Positions 10,374-18,627 are shown, counted from the first letter of the stretch. The stretch: 64,000 nucleotides of DNA from Solwaraspora sp. WMMD406 (GCF_029626025.1 NZ_JARUBF010000001.1:3348001-3412000), one strand, 5' to 3'. Made by a program: numbers and translations. Notes: a model not told the origin generated them from the letters alone.

Positions 10374-13067
10374 ATGAGTTTCGGCACCGCGTTGCGCCGC
10401 GCGATCACCGCACACCGGCAGGCGATCACCCACCTCGGCGCGGCCCGCCGAGCCATCGCCGACGCGGCACCGCCCCCGCCGCCCGACCTCACCGACGTCA
10501 CCAGCCGGCTCCGTCGGGTCGGCGAAGCGTTGACCACCGGTGCCACCGGCTCCGTACAGGACCCGGCCGCCGGCCCGGCCCCGGTCCGACTCGGCATGGC
10601 CCGGCCCGCCGCGCTGACCGCAGCGGCCGCGCCGACCGCCCCGGCCACGCCGACCGCCCCGGCCGTTGACTTTCCCGCCCTGGTGCCGCTCGGCGCCGGC
10701 GCGCACCTGGCCATCGACGCCGACGCCCGCCAACCCAGGGTCGCCGCGCTGCTGCGCAGCCTGGTGGTCCGGCTGCTCGCCGCCGCTCCACCCGGGACGG
10801 TCCGGGTCATCGCCCTGGACACCAGCTCGATGGGCGCCACCTTCCTGCCGCTGCGCCCACTGGTCGAAGCCGCCGCGCTGGGCGCCCCGGCCAGCACCGA
10901 CGCCGAAACGAAGACCCTGCTCGACGACGCCGACCAGCACGTCCGTACCGCTCAGGGCCGCACCGGCGGCGACCACAGCGGCGGAGTCGGCGGCGGGGCC
11001 GCCGGCACCGAACTGCTGGTCGTGGTGGCGGGCGCGCTACCCGACAACCGCGCCGACCTGATGCGCCTCGCCGCGCTCACCCACGCCGGGGCCGCCGCCC
11101 GGGTCTGCGTCATCGTCGCCGGCTACCCGCCCGCCGGGACCGGCGTGCAGCCGCCCGCACTCGGCGCCACCACCCAGGTCACGGTGGACGGCAACCGGGG
11201 CTGGATCGGCGACCCGCCCGGACAACCGTTCAGCTCCGACGGCACCGGTCTGGCCGTACCGGTGGCATTGGACGGTGACCCACCGGCGCGGGTCGTGGAA
11301 GCCCTCGCCGAACGCCTCGGTGACCTGCACCGGCGTGGCTCCGCGCTGGACTTCGCCGACCTGCTGCCGCCCCGGATCTGGACCGAGACGTCCGTCGACG
11401 GCCTGCACACCGTCGTCGGCCGCGCCGGACGCGAACCGGCGATCCTCGCCTTCGACGACGTCACCCCGCACTGGCTGGTCGGCGGCCGGACCGGCTCCGG
11501 CAAGACCGTCTTCCTCCTCGACCTGCTCTACGGCCTGGCGGCCCGCTACTCACCCGACGAACTGGCCCTCTACCTGCTCGACTTCAAGGAAGGGGTCAGC
11601 TTCACCGAGTTCGTGCCGACCGGCCGGGACCCGTCGTGGATCCCGCACGCCCGCGCCGTCGGCATCGAATCCGACCGCGAGTACGGCGTCGCCGTCCTGC
11701 GGGAACTGCGCCGCGAACTGAACCGGCGGGCGGCGGCGATGAAACGCCACGGCGTGACCAAGCTGGCCGACCTGCCCCGCGACGGCACCCCGACACCGCG
11801 TACCGTCGCCGTGATCGACGAGTTCCACGTCCTGTTCGAAGGCAACGACTCGGTCGCCCGCGAAGCCGCCGCCCTGCTGGAGGAGCTGGCCCGCAAAGGC
11901 CGCTCGTACGGCGTGCACCTGGTGTTGGCCAGCCAGAGCATGTCCGGCATCGAAGCGTTGTACGGCAAGACCGACTCGATCTTCGGCCAGTTCCCGCTGC
12001 GGGTGGCGCTGCCCGGCGGCAACGGGGTCCTCGACCCGCTCAACCACACCGCCGGTGGGCTGCCGATCGGGCAGGCGATCGTCAACCCTTCGGCCGGTAT
12101 CGCCGGTGCCAACACGATTATCCGGTTCCCGGACGCGCACGGCGGCGCGCGGCGGATCGGCGCGCTGCGCCACGAGCTGTGGCAGTCGCGGGCCGCCGGT
12201 TCCCGCCCGCCGGCGATCTTCAAAGGCTACGAGGCGGCGCACCTGCGCGACGATCCGACGTTCCGGTCCCTCGCGCCGGGCGGACGGCGTCCGCTCGCCC
12301 TGGTCGGCCGGCAGGTCGACGTGGATCTCAGTTCGGCGGTGTTCGCGCTGGACGCCACCCCGGGCCGGCATCTGGCGGTGGTCGGCACCACCGGGCACGC
12401 CGCCGACGTGCTGCACGCCGCCACGGTCAGCCTGGCCAAGCAGGAGGTGCCCGGCCAGGCCCGGTTCCTGTTCGCGCCGCTGGTGGCGTCGGCCGACGAG
12501 GTCGCCGAGGAGGCCGCCGACGAGCTGCACGCCCTCGGGCACGCGATCACCCGGCTGACCGCCGTCGAGCTGCGCGAGGAACTGCGCCGGCTGGCCAAGC
12601 CGGACACGGCTGCGCCGGAGCCGGCCGGGAGCGCCGGTCAGGTGCCGCCTGCCGCCGGCAGTATCAGTCAGGTGCCGCCTGCCGCCGGCCGTACGTACCT
12701 GGTCGTGTTCGGGATGGACGCCGCCGCCGGGGTGCTCGGCGCGAAGGACGAGATGTACAAGTCGGGGCTGGACGACCTGCAGGTGGTGCTGCGGCAAGGA
12801 CCCGGCCACGGCGTACACCTGCTGGGGTGGTGGCGGGGGTTGCGCCGGCTCGCCGACGACCTGGGCGGCTCACACAACCGCGACGACCTGGCCTGCCTGG
12901 TGGCGATGAACGTGCCCGGCGGTGAACTCGGCTCCTACCTGGGCACCCACGAGTTGGCGTACCGGCCGCGACCCAACCGGGCGCTGCTGATCGACCGGCA
13001 CGACCAGCGGACCCGGCTGATCGTGCCGTTCGCGTTGCCCGGCCGCGAACTGGACGAGGAAGGCTGA
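10374..13067 (+). CDS. Soluble FtsK/SpoIIIE-type ATPase
   Basis: An 897-residue protein from the ATG at 10374 (GGGGGTGG upstream); the ORF can be read from 10314 but that lacks a ribosome site. Residues 1-90 are helical and alanine/proline-rich without TM segments, unlike true FtsK. The HerA/FtsK motor starts near residue 340: Walker A is GGRTGSGKTV at ~369-378, and Walker B is VIDEFHVLF at ~479. A second, degenerate ATPase-like module follows (GRHLAVVGTTGHAADVLHAA) with no Walker A lysine. This one-active-plus-one-degenerate layout recalls the motors of type VII secretion (EssC/EccC), but no ESX substrate or other ESX gene is present. The next gene, 5 bases downstream, encodes a membrane protein that may anchor it. 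Confidence 0.85.
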   Translation: MSFGTALRRAITAHRQAITHLGAARRAIADAAPPPPPDLTDVTSRLRRVGEALTTGATGSVQDPAAGPAPVRLGMARPAALTAAAAPTAPATPTAPAVDFPALVPLGAGAHLAIDADARQPRVAALLRSLVVRLLAAAPPGTVRVIALDTSSMGATFLPLRPLVEAAALGAPASTDAETKTLLDDADQHVRTAQGRTGGDHSGGVGGGAAGTELLVVVAGALPDNRADLMRLAALTHAGAAARVCVIVAGYPPAGTGVQPPALGATTQVTVDGNRGWIGDPPGQPFSSDGTGLAVPVALDGDPPARVVEALAERLGDLHRRGSALDFADLLPPRIWTETSVDGLHTVVGRAGREPAILAFDDVTPHWLVGGRTGSGKTVFLLDLLYGLAARYSPDELALYLLDFKEGVSFTEFVPTGRDPSWIPHARAVGIESDREYGVAVLRELRRELNRRAAAMKRHGVTKLADLPRDGTPTPRTVAVIDEFHVLFEGNDSVAREAAALLEELARKGRSYGVHLVLASQSMSGIEALYGKTDSIFGQFPLRVALPGGNGVLDPLNHTAGGLPIGQAIVNPSAGIAGANTIIRFPDAHGGARRIGALRHELWQSRAAGSRPPAIFKGYEAAHLRDDPTFRSLAPGGRRPLALVGRQVDVDLSSAVFALDATPGRHLAVVGTTGHAADVLHAATVSLAKQEVPGQARFLFAPLVASADEVAEEAADELHALGHAITRLTAVELREELRRLAKPDTAAPEPAGSAGQVPPAAGSISQVPPAAGRTYLVVFGMDAAAGVLGAKDEMYKSGLDDLQVVLRQGPGHGVHLLGWWRGLRRLADDLGGSHNRDDLACLVAMNVPGGELGSYLGTHELAYRPRPNRALLIDRHDQRTRLIVPFALPGRELDEEG

Positions 13068-13072
13068 GCGCG

Positions 13073-14092
13073 GTGAGCAGCGGATTCGACGAGTACGCCG
13101 CGCTGGCCCGGCACCTGCACGACCTGCACCGCACCGGTCAGGCCGACGCCGCGCAGCACGCGACCCGCAGCCAGCGGCTGGGTGCCCTGGCCGATCAGCT
13201 CGGTCACCGGCTCTACGCCCAGTGGCAGCGGCTGGCGGCGATCGCCCAGGCGACCGGGGAGCAGGTGCCGGCCGCGCCGCCGCCGCTGGTCGCCGCCCCG
13301 GCCCCCGAGCCTCAGCCTGGCCAGTCGCAATTCGGCGGGTACGGGCACCAGCCCGGCGGGTACGGGCAGCATCCGCCCGGCGGCTACGGTGCCGGGCCGG
13401 GCGGCGGCGGTCAGCCGTGGCCCGCGCCGCATTCGTCGCCCCCGGGCCGACCCGGGCTTCCGCCGCCGCCACGCCGTCCCGAGTTGGCCACCGGTGAGCA
13501 GCGGATCCGGTTGCCGGCCGGCGGTGCCGGCGCGGTGCAGCCGGCCGGCGGCAGTGCTGCCGGGGTGGGTGCCCCGGTCTCCGGTGTCCCGGTGTCCGGT
13601 GCGCCAACGTCGGGTGCGCCGGTCTCGGACGCGCCAGGCTCCGGTGATCCGGCGGCGGCCGGCGGGCTCGCGCCGGATCCGGAGCAGGAGCTGGCGGCGG
13701 CCCGCCGGCAGCTCGACGAGGCCGACGCGGCGGCGTACGAGGCGGAGCAGGCGGCTGCCCGGCCGCCGCTGCTGCCCGGCTGGTCGCCGCTGGGCCGGGC
13801 GGTCGCCGTCTACCTGGGGTTCGCCGTCGTCGTCGCCGTCCTGCAGTTCACGTTCTTCCTCAACCCGATGACGCTCGCCGTCGACCAGAGCACCAAGTGG
13901 ATCTGGTCCTGCACCGGCTTTCCAACGATGGGCTTCTTCATCGCGTACTTCGTGATCAGCAAGTGGGGGACGTCCCGGCTGGAAACCGACGGCGGTCCTC
14001 GGTTTCCCAAGCTGGGGTTCCTGATCAGCTATCTCGGTGCCGCCGTCTCGATGGTGCTGCTGCTGGTGTTCCTCCAGATCGGCCCGTTCTAA
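13073..14092 (+). CDS. Pro/Gly-rich protein with C-terminal membrane segments, FtsK-type ATPase partner
   Basis: A 339-residue protein beginning at the GTG at 13073, 5 bases after the ATPase stop. Residues 1-62 form a helical domain (FDEYAALARHLHDLHRTGQ) rich in histidine and glutamine. A low-complexity linker follows (GGYGHQ repeats near 85-125, then SGVPVSGAPTSGAP near 165-185). A short coiled coil (EQELAAARRQLDEADAAAYE) precedes three hydrophobic segments at ~242-262, 280-298 and 316-336. The order suggests a cytosolic head on a membrane anchor, possibly tethering the ATPase. I recognise no characterised family. Confidence 0.78.
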   Translation: MSSGFDEYAALARHLHDLHRTGQADAAQHATRSQRLGALADQLGHRLYAQWQRLAAIAQATGEQVPAAPPPLVAAPAPEPQPGQSQFGGYGHQPGGYGQHPPGGYGAGPGGGGQPWPAPHSSPPGRPGLPPPPRRPELATGEQRIRLPAGGAGAVQPAGGSAAGVGAPVSGVPVSGAPTSGAPVSDAPGSGDPAAAGGLAPDPEQELAAARRQLDEADAAAYEAEQAAARPPLLPGWSPLGRAVAVYLGFAVVVAVLQFTFFLNPMTLAVDQSTKWIWSCTGFPTMGFFIAYFVISKWGTSRLETDGGPRFPKLGFLISYLGAAVSMVLLLVFLQIGPF

Positions 14093-14095
14093 GCT

Positions 14096-14647
14096 ATGAC
14101 CGAGTCGAGGCTCGCCTATCGATGGAGCCAGAGCGAGTTTCTGCGCGCATCGAAAGCGGGGGCGTTCGACCATCGGGTGGAGCTGGTCGACGGGGCGATC
14201 TGGCCGGTAGCGGTCGGTTCCTGGCATGGTGACACGGTCGGCCGGCTGCTGGCGACGCTGCCGCGAGACGGGGTACGGGTGACGACCGCGACCCTGCCGA
14301 CCGGCGAATCGCTGCCTGACCCGGACTGCTGGGTGCGTCGGATCGACGCGAGTCCGATCGGGACGGTCGGCTCGCGGCTGTCGGTCTGGGCCGCCGCCGA
14401 TGTGCTGCTGGTGGTCGAGGTCGCCGACGAGACGATGATCCAGGATCTGAACGTCAAGACCAGGCTGTACGGCCAAGCGGGTTACCCGGTGTACTGGGTG
14501 GTGACCCAGCGGGCGGTCTACGAGCACACCGGACCCATCCGGCCCGGTTACCGGACGCGGGTGGAATACCTCCACGGGGAGCGCATCCCGGTGCCGTACG
14601 CCGATGCGGGCCTCGCTGTCGACGAGCTGATCGCCCCGCGTTCCTGA
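14096..14647 (+). CDS. Uma2-family putative endonuclease (DUF820)
   Basis: A 183-residue member of the Uma2/DUF820 family, which has a restriction-endonuclease-like fold. The expected acidic and basic residues are present in order: PDPDCWV, LLVVEVAD, then LNVKTRLYGQAGYPVYWVV. The fold and catalytic pattern are family knowledge; no nucleic acid target is known for most members. It starts 3 bases after the preceding stop, so it may belong to the same transcript. Its stop lies in a 16-bp tandem repeat (14638-14680). Confidence 0.85.
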   Translation: MTESRLAYRWSQSEFLRASKAGAFDHRVELVDGAIWPVAVGSWHGDTVGRLLATLPRDGVRVTTATLPTGESLPDPDCWVRRIDASPIGTVGSRLSVWAAADVLLVVEVADETMIQDLNVKTRLYGQAGYPVYWVVTQRAVYEHTGPIRPGYRTRVEYLHGERIPVPYADAGLAVDELIAPRS

Positions 14648-14680
14648 TCGCCCGCGTTCCTGATCGCCCGTTCCTGACCG
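14638..14680. repeat. 16-bp tandem repeat over the Uma2 stop codon
   Basis: Two exact copies of GCGTTCCTGATCGCCC (14638-14653, 14654-14669) and a partial third copy. The first copy contains the Uma2 stop codon TGA. Confidence 0.8.
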
Positions 14681-14786
14681 CCGCGTATTCGCGGCACGCG
14701 CCGGGTGGCAGCGGCCTGCCCGACCGCTGACGTGCGCCCCGATCCGGTGACCTCGCCCACCAGTGGTGGTCGTTCGCGCCCGAGGA

Positions 14787-14818
14787 CTTGTACGTTCGTA
14801 CATGTACGTCTGTACAAG
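14787..14818. promoter_or_regulatory. Candidate TetR operator before the SMR pump
   Basis: A 32-bp dyad centred at 14802/14803 with 13 of 16 base pairs symmetrical: outer arms CTTGTAC and GTACAAG, inner palindrome GTACATGTAC. It ends 16 bases before the efflux-gene ATG. Size and position resemble the long inverted repeats bound by QacR-like TetR repressors, and the TetR gene is the next gene in the operon, so autoregulation with the pump is likely. Confidence 0.75.
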
Positions 14819-14833
14819 AACGGAGTTCGGGTC

Positions 14834-15154
14834 ATGGCCTACGTGTTCCTCGCCGCCGCGATCACCGCCGAGGTGATCGGGACGAGCCTGCTCAAGTCGA
14901 CCCACGGGTTCACTCGGCTGTGGCCGACGCTGGCCCTGGTCGCGGCGTACGTCACCGCGTTCGCCTGTCTCGCCCAGGCGGTGAAGACCGTCCCGGTCGG
15001 TGTCGCCTACGCGTTGTGGGCCGGCCTCGGTACGGCGGCGATCGCGGCGATTGGCGCGGCGTTCCTGGGGGAGCCGTTGACGGTGCCGAAGGTGACCGGG
15101 ATCGGGCTGGTCATCGCCGGTGTGGTGGTGCTCAACCTGGGTGGTGCGCATTGA
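14834..15154 (+). CDS. SMR-family multidrug efflux protein
   Basis: A 106-residue four-TM protein of the EmrE/QacE/SugE small multidrug resistance family. The start is the ATG at 14834 with GGAG 8 bases upstream. The family glutamate in TM1 is present (AAAITAEVIGTSLLKST), as are the AYALWAGLGTAAIAAIG motif of TM3 and GIGLVIAGVVVLNL of TM4. The AYALWxGLG form is of the EmrE/QacE (drug exporter) subtype, which exports lipophilic cations by proton antiport. It is translationally overlapped with the TetR gene (TTGA), and a dyad operator sits in its leader. Confidence 0.93.
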   Translation: MAYVFLAAAITAEVIGTSLLKSTHGFTRLWPTLALVAAYVTAFACLAQAVKTVPVGVAYALWAGLGTAAIAAIGAAFLGEPLTVPKVTGIGLVIAGVVVLNLGGAH

Positions 15155-15834
15155 CCGCCGACCCGGACCGCAGCGCACACACCAGCGCACCCGCCAGCGC
15201 ACCCGCCGGCCCGCACCCCGGGCCGGCCCCGCACGCCGACCAGCGCGGCGCGGCGCGTCGGCCGGTTCGGCCTCGGGATCCGGAGGGCCGGCGTCAGGCG
15301 TTGGCGGCGGCGACGCTGGAAGTGGTCGCCGAGGTCGGCATCGGCCGGACGACGCATCGGGCGGTCGCCGCCCGCGCCGGTGTCCCACTGGGGGCGACCA
15401 CCTACTACTTCCCGACATTGACGGATCTGATCGTGGCGGGGCTGCGGCAGGCGCAGTCGGATGTCGACGCCGAGTTGGACCGTTGGGCCGGGCGGCTCGG
15501 CGACGGCACCGACCTGCCGGCCCTGCCGGCCCGGCTGGCCAGGTTGATCGGGGAGTACCTGGCCGACCGGGGCCGGGCGTTGACCGAGCTGGAGTTGTAT
15601 CTGGCGGCGGCCCGCAGTCCGGAGCTGCGCCCGCTGGCCCGCGCCTGGCGGGACCGGCTCTGCCGCATCTTGTCGCCGGTCACCGGTGACCGGGCGGCGT
15701 ACGCGGTCGCGGTCTTCGTCGACGGTGTCCTGCTGCAGCATTTCGCGATCGGCGAGCCGGTGGACGCCGCCGCTGTCGAGTCGGCGATCGCCGCGCTGCT
15801 CAGGACGGAATCGCCGGCCGGTCGTCCGGGGTAG
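15151..15834 (+). CDS. TetR-family regulator of the SMR pump
   Basis: A 227-residue repressor probably starting at the TTG at 15151, which overlaps the pump stop as TTGA; no ATG or GTG fits better. The N-terminal ~45 residues are a disordered Ala/Pro/His tail. The HTH follows: EGRRQALAAATLEVVAEVGI, then AVAARAGVPLGATTYYF. The C-terminal ligand domain is variable, as usual. The likely target is the dyad at 14787-14818. Its last 35 bases overlap, tail to tail, the end of the minus-strand gene ending at 15800. Confidence 0.88.
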   Translation: MTADPDRSAHTSAPASAPAGPHPGPAPHADQRGAARRPVRPRDPEGRRQALAAATLEVVAEVGIGRTTHRAVAARAGVPLGATTYYFPTLTDLIVAGLRQAQSDVDAELDRWAGRLGDGTDLPALPARLARLIGEYLADRGRALTELELYLAAARSPELRPLARAWRDRLCRILSPVTGDRAAYAVAVFVDGVLLQHFAIGEPVDAAAVESAIAALLRTESPAGRPG

Positions 15835-16315
15835 CGTCGGCTGGCTGGTCGGGACGGCCGTCGACCGCGGGCGGTTCCGATACGGCGACGGTGACGGCCG
15901 CCGTGGCGGCCAGCATCTCGGCGGTTTCGTCGAGCAGCTGTGTCAGGCCGGTGGGGCTGAGTCCTTCGTCGTTGATCAGGGCGACGACGAGCATGGTCTG
16001 CGCGGCGATGGTTTCGGCGGTGGCCGGCAGGGTGTCGTGTGCGCCGAGCGCGGCGTGCATCAACGTTTCGGCCACGGTCGCGTCGATGGTGGTGCCGGCC
16101 GGGTCGAAGCGTTCCCGGACGCTGGCGACGAAGCGGATCACGGCCGCCGGGTCGCCGTTGCGGAAGCGCCGGTCGACGGCGAGCACGAACAGCCCGCTGA
16201 GCAGGTCGAGGTATTCCTGCCACTGGGTGTCGTCGAAGCGGGCCAGCTGGCGTTCGTGTGCGCCGGTCTGCCCGGCGATCAGGTGGGTGAGGGCGGCGGC
16301 GGGTGGGCTGGTCAC
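15800..16315 (-). CDS. Hypothetical protein, third gene of a minus-strand operon
   Basis: A 171-residue protein starting at the GTG at 16315, overlapping the upstream stop as GTGA, with GGAG 6 bases before it. It is mostly helical (TQWQEYLDLLSGLFVLAVDR, AAVIRFVASVRERF, ETIAAQTMLVVALINDEGLS) with an acidic, proline-rich tail and no TM segment. I recognise no family. Strict GTGA coupling across three genes argues that they act together. Confidence 0.75.
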   Translation of the reverse strand: MTSPPAAALTHLIAGQTGAHERQLARFDDTQWQEYLDLLSGLFVLAVDRRFRNGDPAAVIRFVASVRERFDPAGTTIDATVAETLMHAALGAHDTLPATAETIAAQTMLVVALINDEGLSPTGLTQLLDETAEMLAATAAVTVAVSEPPAVDGRPDQPADATPDDRPAIPS

Positions 16316-17082
16316 CACAGTCTCCAGGTGCGTTTGGTGTTGTCCCAGAAGCCTTGGCGTAGCTGCTGCCAGGAGGTGCGGAAGTGGATGCGGTCGCGGT
16401 GGGCGGCGACCAGCGCGGCGGCGGCCCGGGTGCCGATACGCCGTACCTCGGGTGGGGGTTGCCGGTCCGGGCCGGCGGTGGTGATGGGGTGTTGCCGGGC
16501 GAGGCGTTGTCGTCGCCGCTGCGGCGGGTCCTGCCCGGTGTCGAGAGCGTCGAGGTAGCGGTCGATGGCCCGGGTGCCGATGGCGAGGCCGGCGCCGAGT
16601 TGGTCGGTGTGGGCGAGCGCGGCGCGCAGCCGGTTGCCGGCGGCCTGGGCGCGGGGGTCGTCGCTGTGGCGGAGCCGGTCGGCGGCGACGCCGATCCGGT
16701 GCCGGCTTTCCAGGATGGTCACGGCCGCGTGTTGGGCCTGGTGGCGGGCGGTACGCAGGCCGTGCAGGATGGCGGCGACGCCGACCGGCGCGGCTCCGGG
16801 CAGGTGTGGCCGGGCGTCGGTGACGGCGTCGTGCACGTCGCCGTACGCCTCCCAGGCTTCGGTGAGGGCGTCGGCGTAGCGGTCGAGGACGGTACGGGCG
16901 TCGGGGTGCCGGGCTCCGGCGAGATGTTCCCCGGCGTAGGTGACGGCGGCTTCCAGGGCGAGGCATGCCGTACGCAGGGAGGCGACGGTGTCGGCGGCGA
17001 CCCGCAACGCTTCGCCGTCGGGGCTGCCGGTGTCGGCGGCGGCGGTGGTGCCGCCGTGGGCGGTGTCGTCGGTGGCGGTCAC
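16312..17082 (-). CDS. Hypothetical helical protein, second gene of a minus-strand operon
   Basis: A 256-residue protein from the GTG at 17082, preceded by GAGGAGG at ideal spacing. After an N-terminal Thr/Ala/Asp-rich stretch it is almost wholly alpha-helical and His/Arg/Ala-rich (RTARHQAQHAAVTILESRHR, NRLRAALAHTDQLGAGLAIG). It ends in the basic, tryptophan-rich segment SWQQLRQGFWDNTKRTWRLW. Its start overlaps the previous stop (GTGA) and its stop overlaps the next start (GTGA). It has no known function; a coiled-coil or four-helix structural role is possible. Confidence 0.75.
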   Translation of the reverse strand: MTATDDTAHGGTTAAADTGSPDGEALRVAADTVASLRTACLALEAAVTYAGEHLAGARHPDARTVLDRYADALTEAWEAYGDVHDAVTDARPHLPGAAPVGVAAILHGLRTARHQAQHAAVTILESRHRIGVAADRLRHSDDPRAQAAGNRLRAALAHTDQLGAGLAIGTRAIDRYLDALDTGQDPPQRRRQRLARQHPITTAGPDRQPPPEVRRIGTRAAAALVAAHRDRIHFRTSWQQLRQGFWDNTKRTWRLW

Positions 17083-17420
17083 GCCGACCTCCTCAGCCAG
17101 GCGAAACGGGGCCGGTCGGGGGTGTCGGCGATCCGGCTCGGGTCGAGCAGGGTCGCGCCGGGTCGGCGGAACGGCAGCCGGTGGTAGCGGTGCATCGTCG
17201 CTTCGGCTTCGGCCAGGTCCGCGCACGGTCCGGGCCGTCCACAGCCGAGACAACAGCCGGTGTACGCCGAGGTGGTGTGACTGTCGATGGTGCGTTGCGC
17301 CTCGACGACGCGGCTGCGGGCGTACCGGGTGTAGTAGGTCGCGGATCGCTGGTTGCCGGCCGGGCGCTGCCGGGTGGGTGGTGGTGGGACGGTCGGGGTG
17401 GGGCGGGGGTCGGGTGTCAC
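17079..17420 (-). CDS. Small cysteine-cluster protein, first gene of a minus-strand operon
   Basis: A 113-residue protein from the GTG at 17420 (GGGAGG 9 bases upstream). The N-terminus is proline-rich and disordered. The centre has a histidine and four cysteines, HTTSAYTGCCLGCGRPGPC, which could form a small zinc-binding knuckle. The C-terminus (RYHRLPFRRPGATLLDP) is basic. It leads the operon that continues with the genes at 17082 and 16315, and is divergent from three HTH-only GntR regulators. Function unknown. Confidence 0.7.
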   Translation of the reverse strand: MTPDPRPTPTVPPPPTRQRPAGNQRSATYYTRYARSRVVEAQRTIDSHTTSAYTGCCLGCGRPGPCADLAEAEATMHRYHRLPFRRPGATLLDPSRIADTPDRPRFAWLRRSA

Positions 17421-17689
17421 CGGACGTTGCCTCCCGTACGCGTGGAGATGGCACCCGCCGCCGGTCGACTGTTGTCGCAGGTGGCGGGCAGGTTGACGCA
17501 CCCGGCCGACCGACAGGCGACGCCGGCCGACCGGGCTTCTTGCGGGACAACCACTCCGGTTTGCAGACCAGGGAGCGGCGCGGAGACAGCTTTACATGTG
17601 CGCCCATACGAAGCAACCCATGAGCGCCAATTTCTTGCCATACAAAGCTGGCGCGTGATCAAATGGGTGCGCAGATCAGGGAGCCGCCC

Positions 17690-17923
17690 ATGCCCGCCAA
17701 GCCCAAGTGGGAGAAGATCGCCGACCACCTTCGGAGCCAGATCGCCTCCGGTGAGCTGGCACCAGGCGACAAGCTTCCGTCCACCGCTCAGCTGTGCAAG
17801 GAGCACGACGTGTCAGCGATCGTCGTGCGCCAAGCCATCTTCAAGCTTCGGACCGAAGGGTTGATCGAAGGCGTACAGGGCGTCGGCGTGTTCGTCGTAG
17901 ACCCAAACGACCAGCAGGGCTGA
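17690..17923 (+). CDS. HTH-only GntR-type regulator, copy 1
   Basis: A 77-residue protein from the ATG at 17690 (GGGAG, 6-base spacing; an earlier ATG at 17663 lacks a ribosome site). It is essentially one winged helix-turn-helix of the GntR type: KWEKIADHLRSQIASGELAP, LPSTAQLCKEHDVSAIVVRQ, then the wing ending in GVGVFVVDPND. No effector domain follows, so it is a minimal DNA-binding protein, perhaps sensing nothing itself or acting with a partner. It is the first of three related genes in a row and is divergent from the three-gene operon at 17420-15800. Confidence 0.85.
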   Translation: MPAKPKWEKIADHLRSQIASGELAPGDKLPSTAQLCKEHDVSAIVVRQAIFKLRTEGLIEGVQGVGVFVVDPNDQQG

Positions 17924-18048
17924 ACCCCTGCTGGTCGGCAGGGAAGACGTTCGGACGCCCTGGTGGCCCGGCGGACATTGACGGTGACCTGGCGAGTCAG
18001 CCGCTACCGGCCGAGTGGCGACAGCGCTGATCGGGGGGAGGGCCGGCG

Positions 18049-18288
18049 ATGCCGCCGAGCGCCAAGTGGGTGGGCCTCGCCGCTCGCATCCGCAAGCAGA
18101 TCGCGACCGGCGAGCTGTCGCCCGGCGCGAAGTTGCCATCCACGTCGCAGCTCTGCGCCGAGCACAACGTGTCGGCGATTGTCGTCCGCAACGCGATGAT
18201 CGCGCTCAAGGCCGAAGGCCTGGTCGTCGGCGTGCCCGGTGTCGGCGTCTTCGTCGTCGACGCCAACGAGGCCACCGGTGGGTCGTAG
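18049..18288 (+). CDS. HTH-only GntR-type regulator, copy 2
   Basis: A 79-residue winged-helix protein with a strong ribosome site (GGGGAGGG, 6 bases before the ATG). It is a close paralogue of copy 1: both share KLPSTxQLC, EHxVSAIVVR, the AEGL/TEGL turn and the closing GVGVFVVD. It has no ligand domain. Separate ribosome sites and ~125-base gaps between copies suggest tandem duplication with individual retention. Confidence 0.85.
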   Translation: MPPSAKWVGLAARIRKQIATGELSPGAKLPSTSQLCAEHNVSAIVVRNAMIALKAEGLVVGVPGVGVFVVDANEATGGS

Positions 18289-18390
18289 CTGGAAGCCCGC
18301 GTTTGTATCTGCGAACGGCTTGGCCGTGGTCTTGGCTACGCTGGGTTTGTTGCCCATCTACTCGGGTGCTTGGAGTGGTGACCTCGGATC

Positions 18391-18627
18391 ATGCCTTACG
18401 CCGTGCCCCTTTGGAAATCGATCCGTGACGACCTCCGTGCGCAGGTCAAAGCAGGGCTGTTGAAGCCGGGCGACCGGATTCCGACCACTCGGAAGCTGAT
18501 GGAGCAACACTCGACGACCTCGGCAACCGTGCGCCGTGCCGTCGACTCGATGATCGAGTCCGGCGAACTCGTCGGCAGGCAGGGCCTCGGCGTGTTTGTC
18601 ATCGACCCGAACGAGGTGCGGAGCTGA
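18391..18627 (+). CDS. HTH-only GntR-type regulator, copy 3
   Basis: A 78-residue winged-helix protein (LWKSIRDDLRAQVKAGLLKP, RKLMEQHSTTSATVRRAVDS, ending GLGVFVIDPNE). It is more diverged from copies 1 and 2 than they are from each other, but shares length and the GxGVFVxDPNE end. The ribosome site is weak (GGTG about 10 bases upstream). It lies tail to tail with the lower-GC gene at 18646. Confidence 0.82.
   Translation: MPYAVPLWKSIRDDLRAQVKAGLLKPGDRIPTTRKLMEQHSTTSATVRRAVDSMIESGELVGRQGLGVFVIDPNEVRS

Noticed and set aside
15800-17690. Calling this region an integrative conjugative element (AICE)
   Set aside because: HTH-only GntR genes occur on such elements, but no integrase, replication or transfer gene and no att repeats are visible here.
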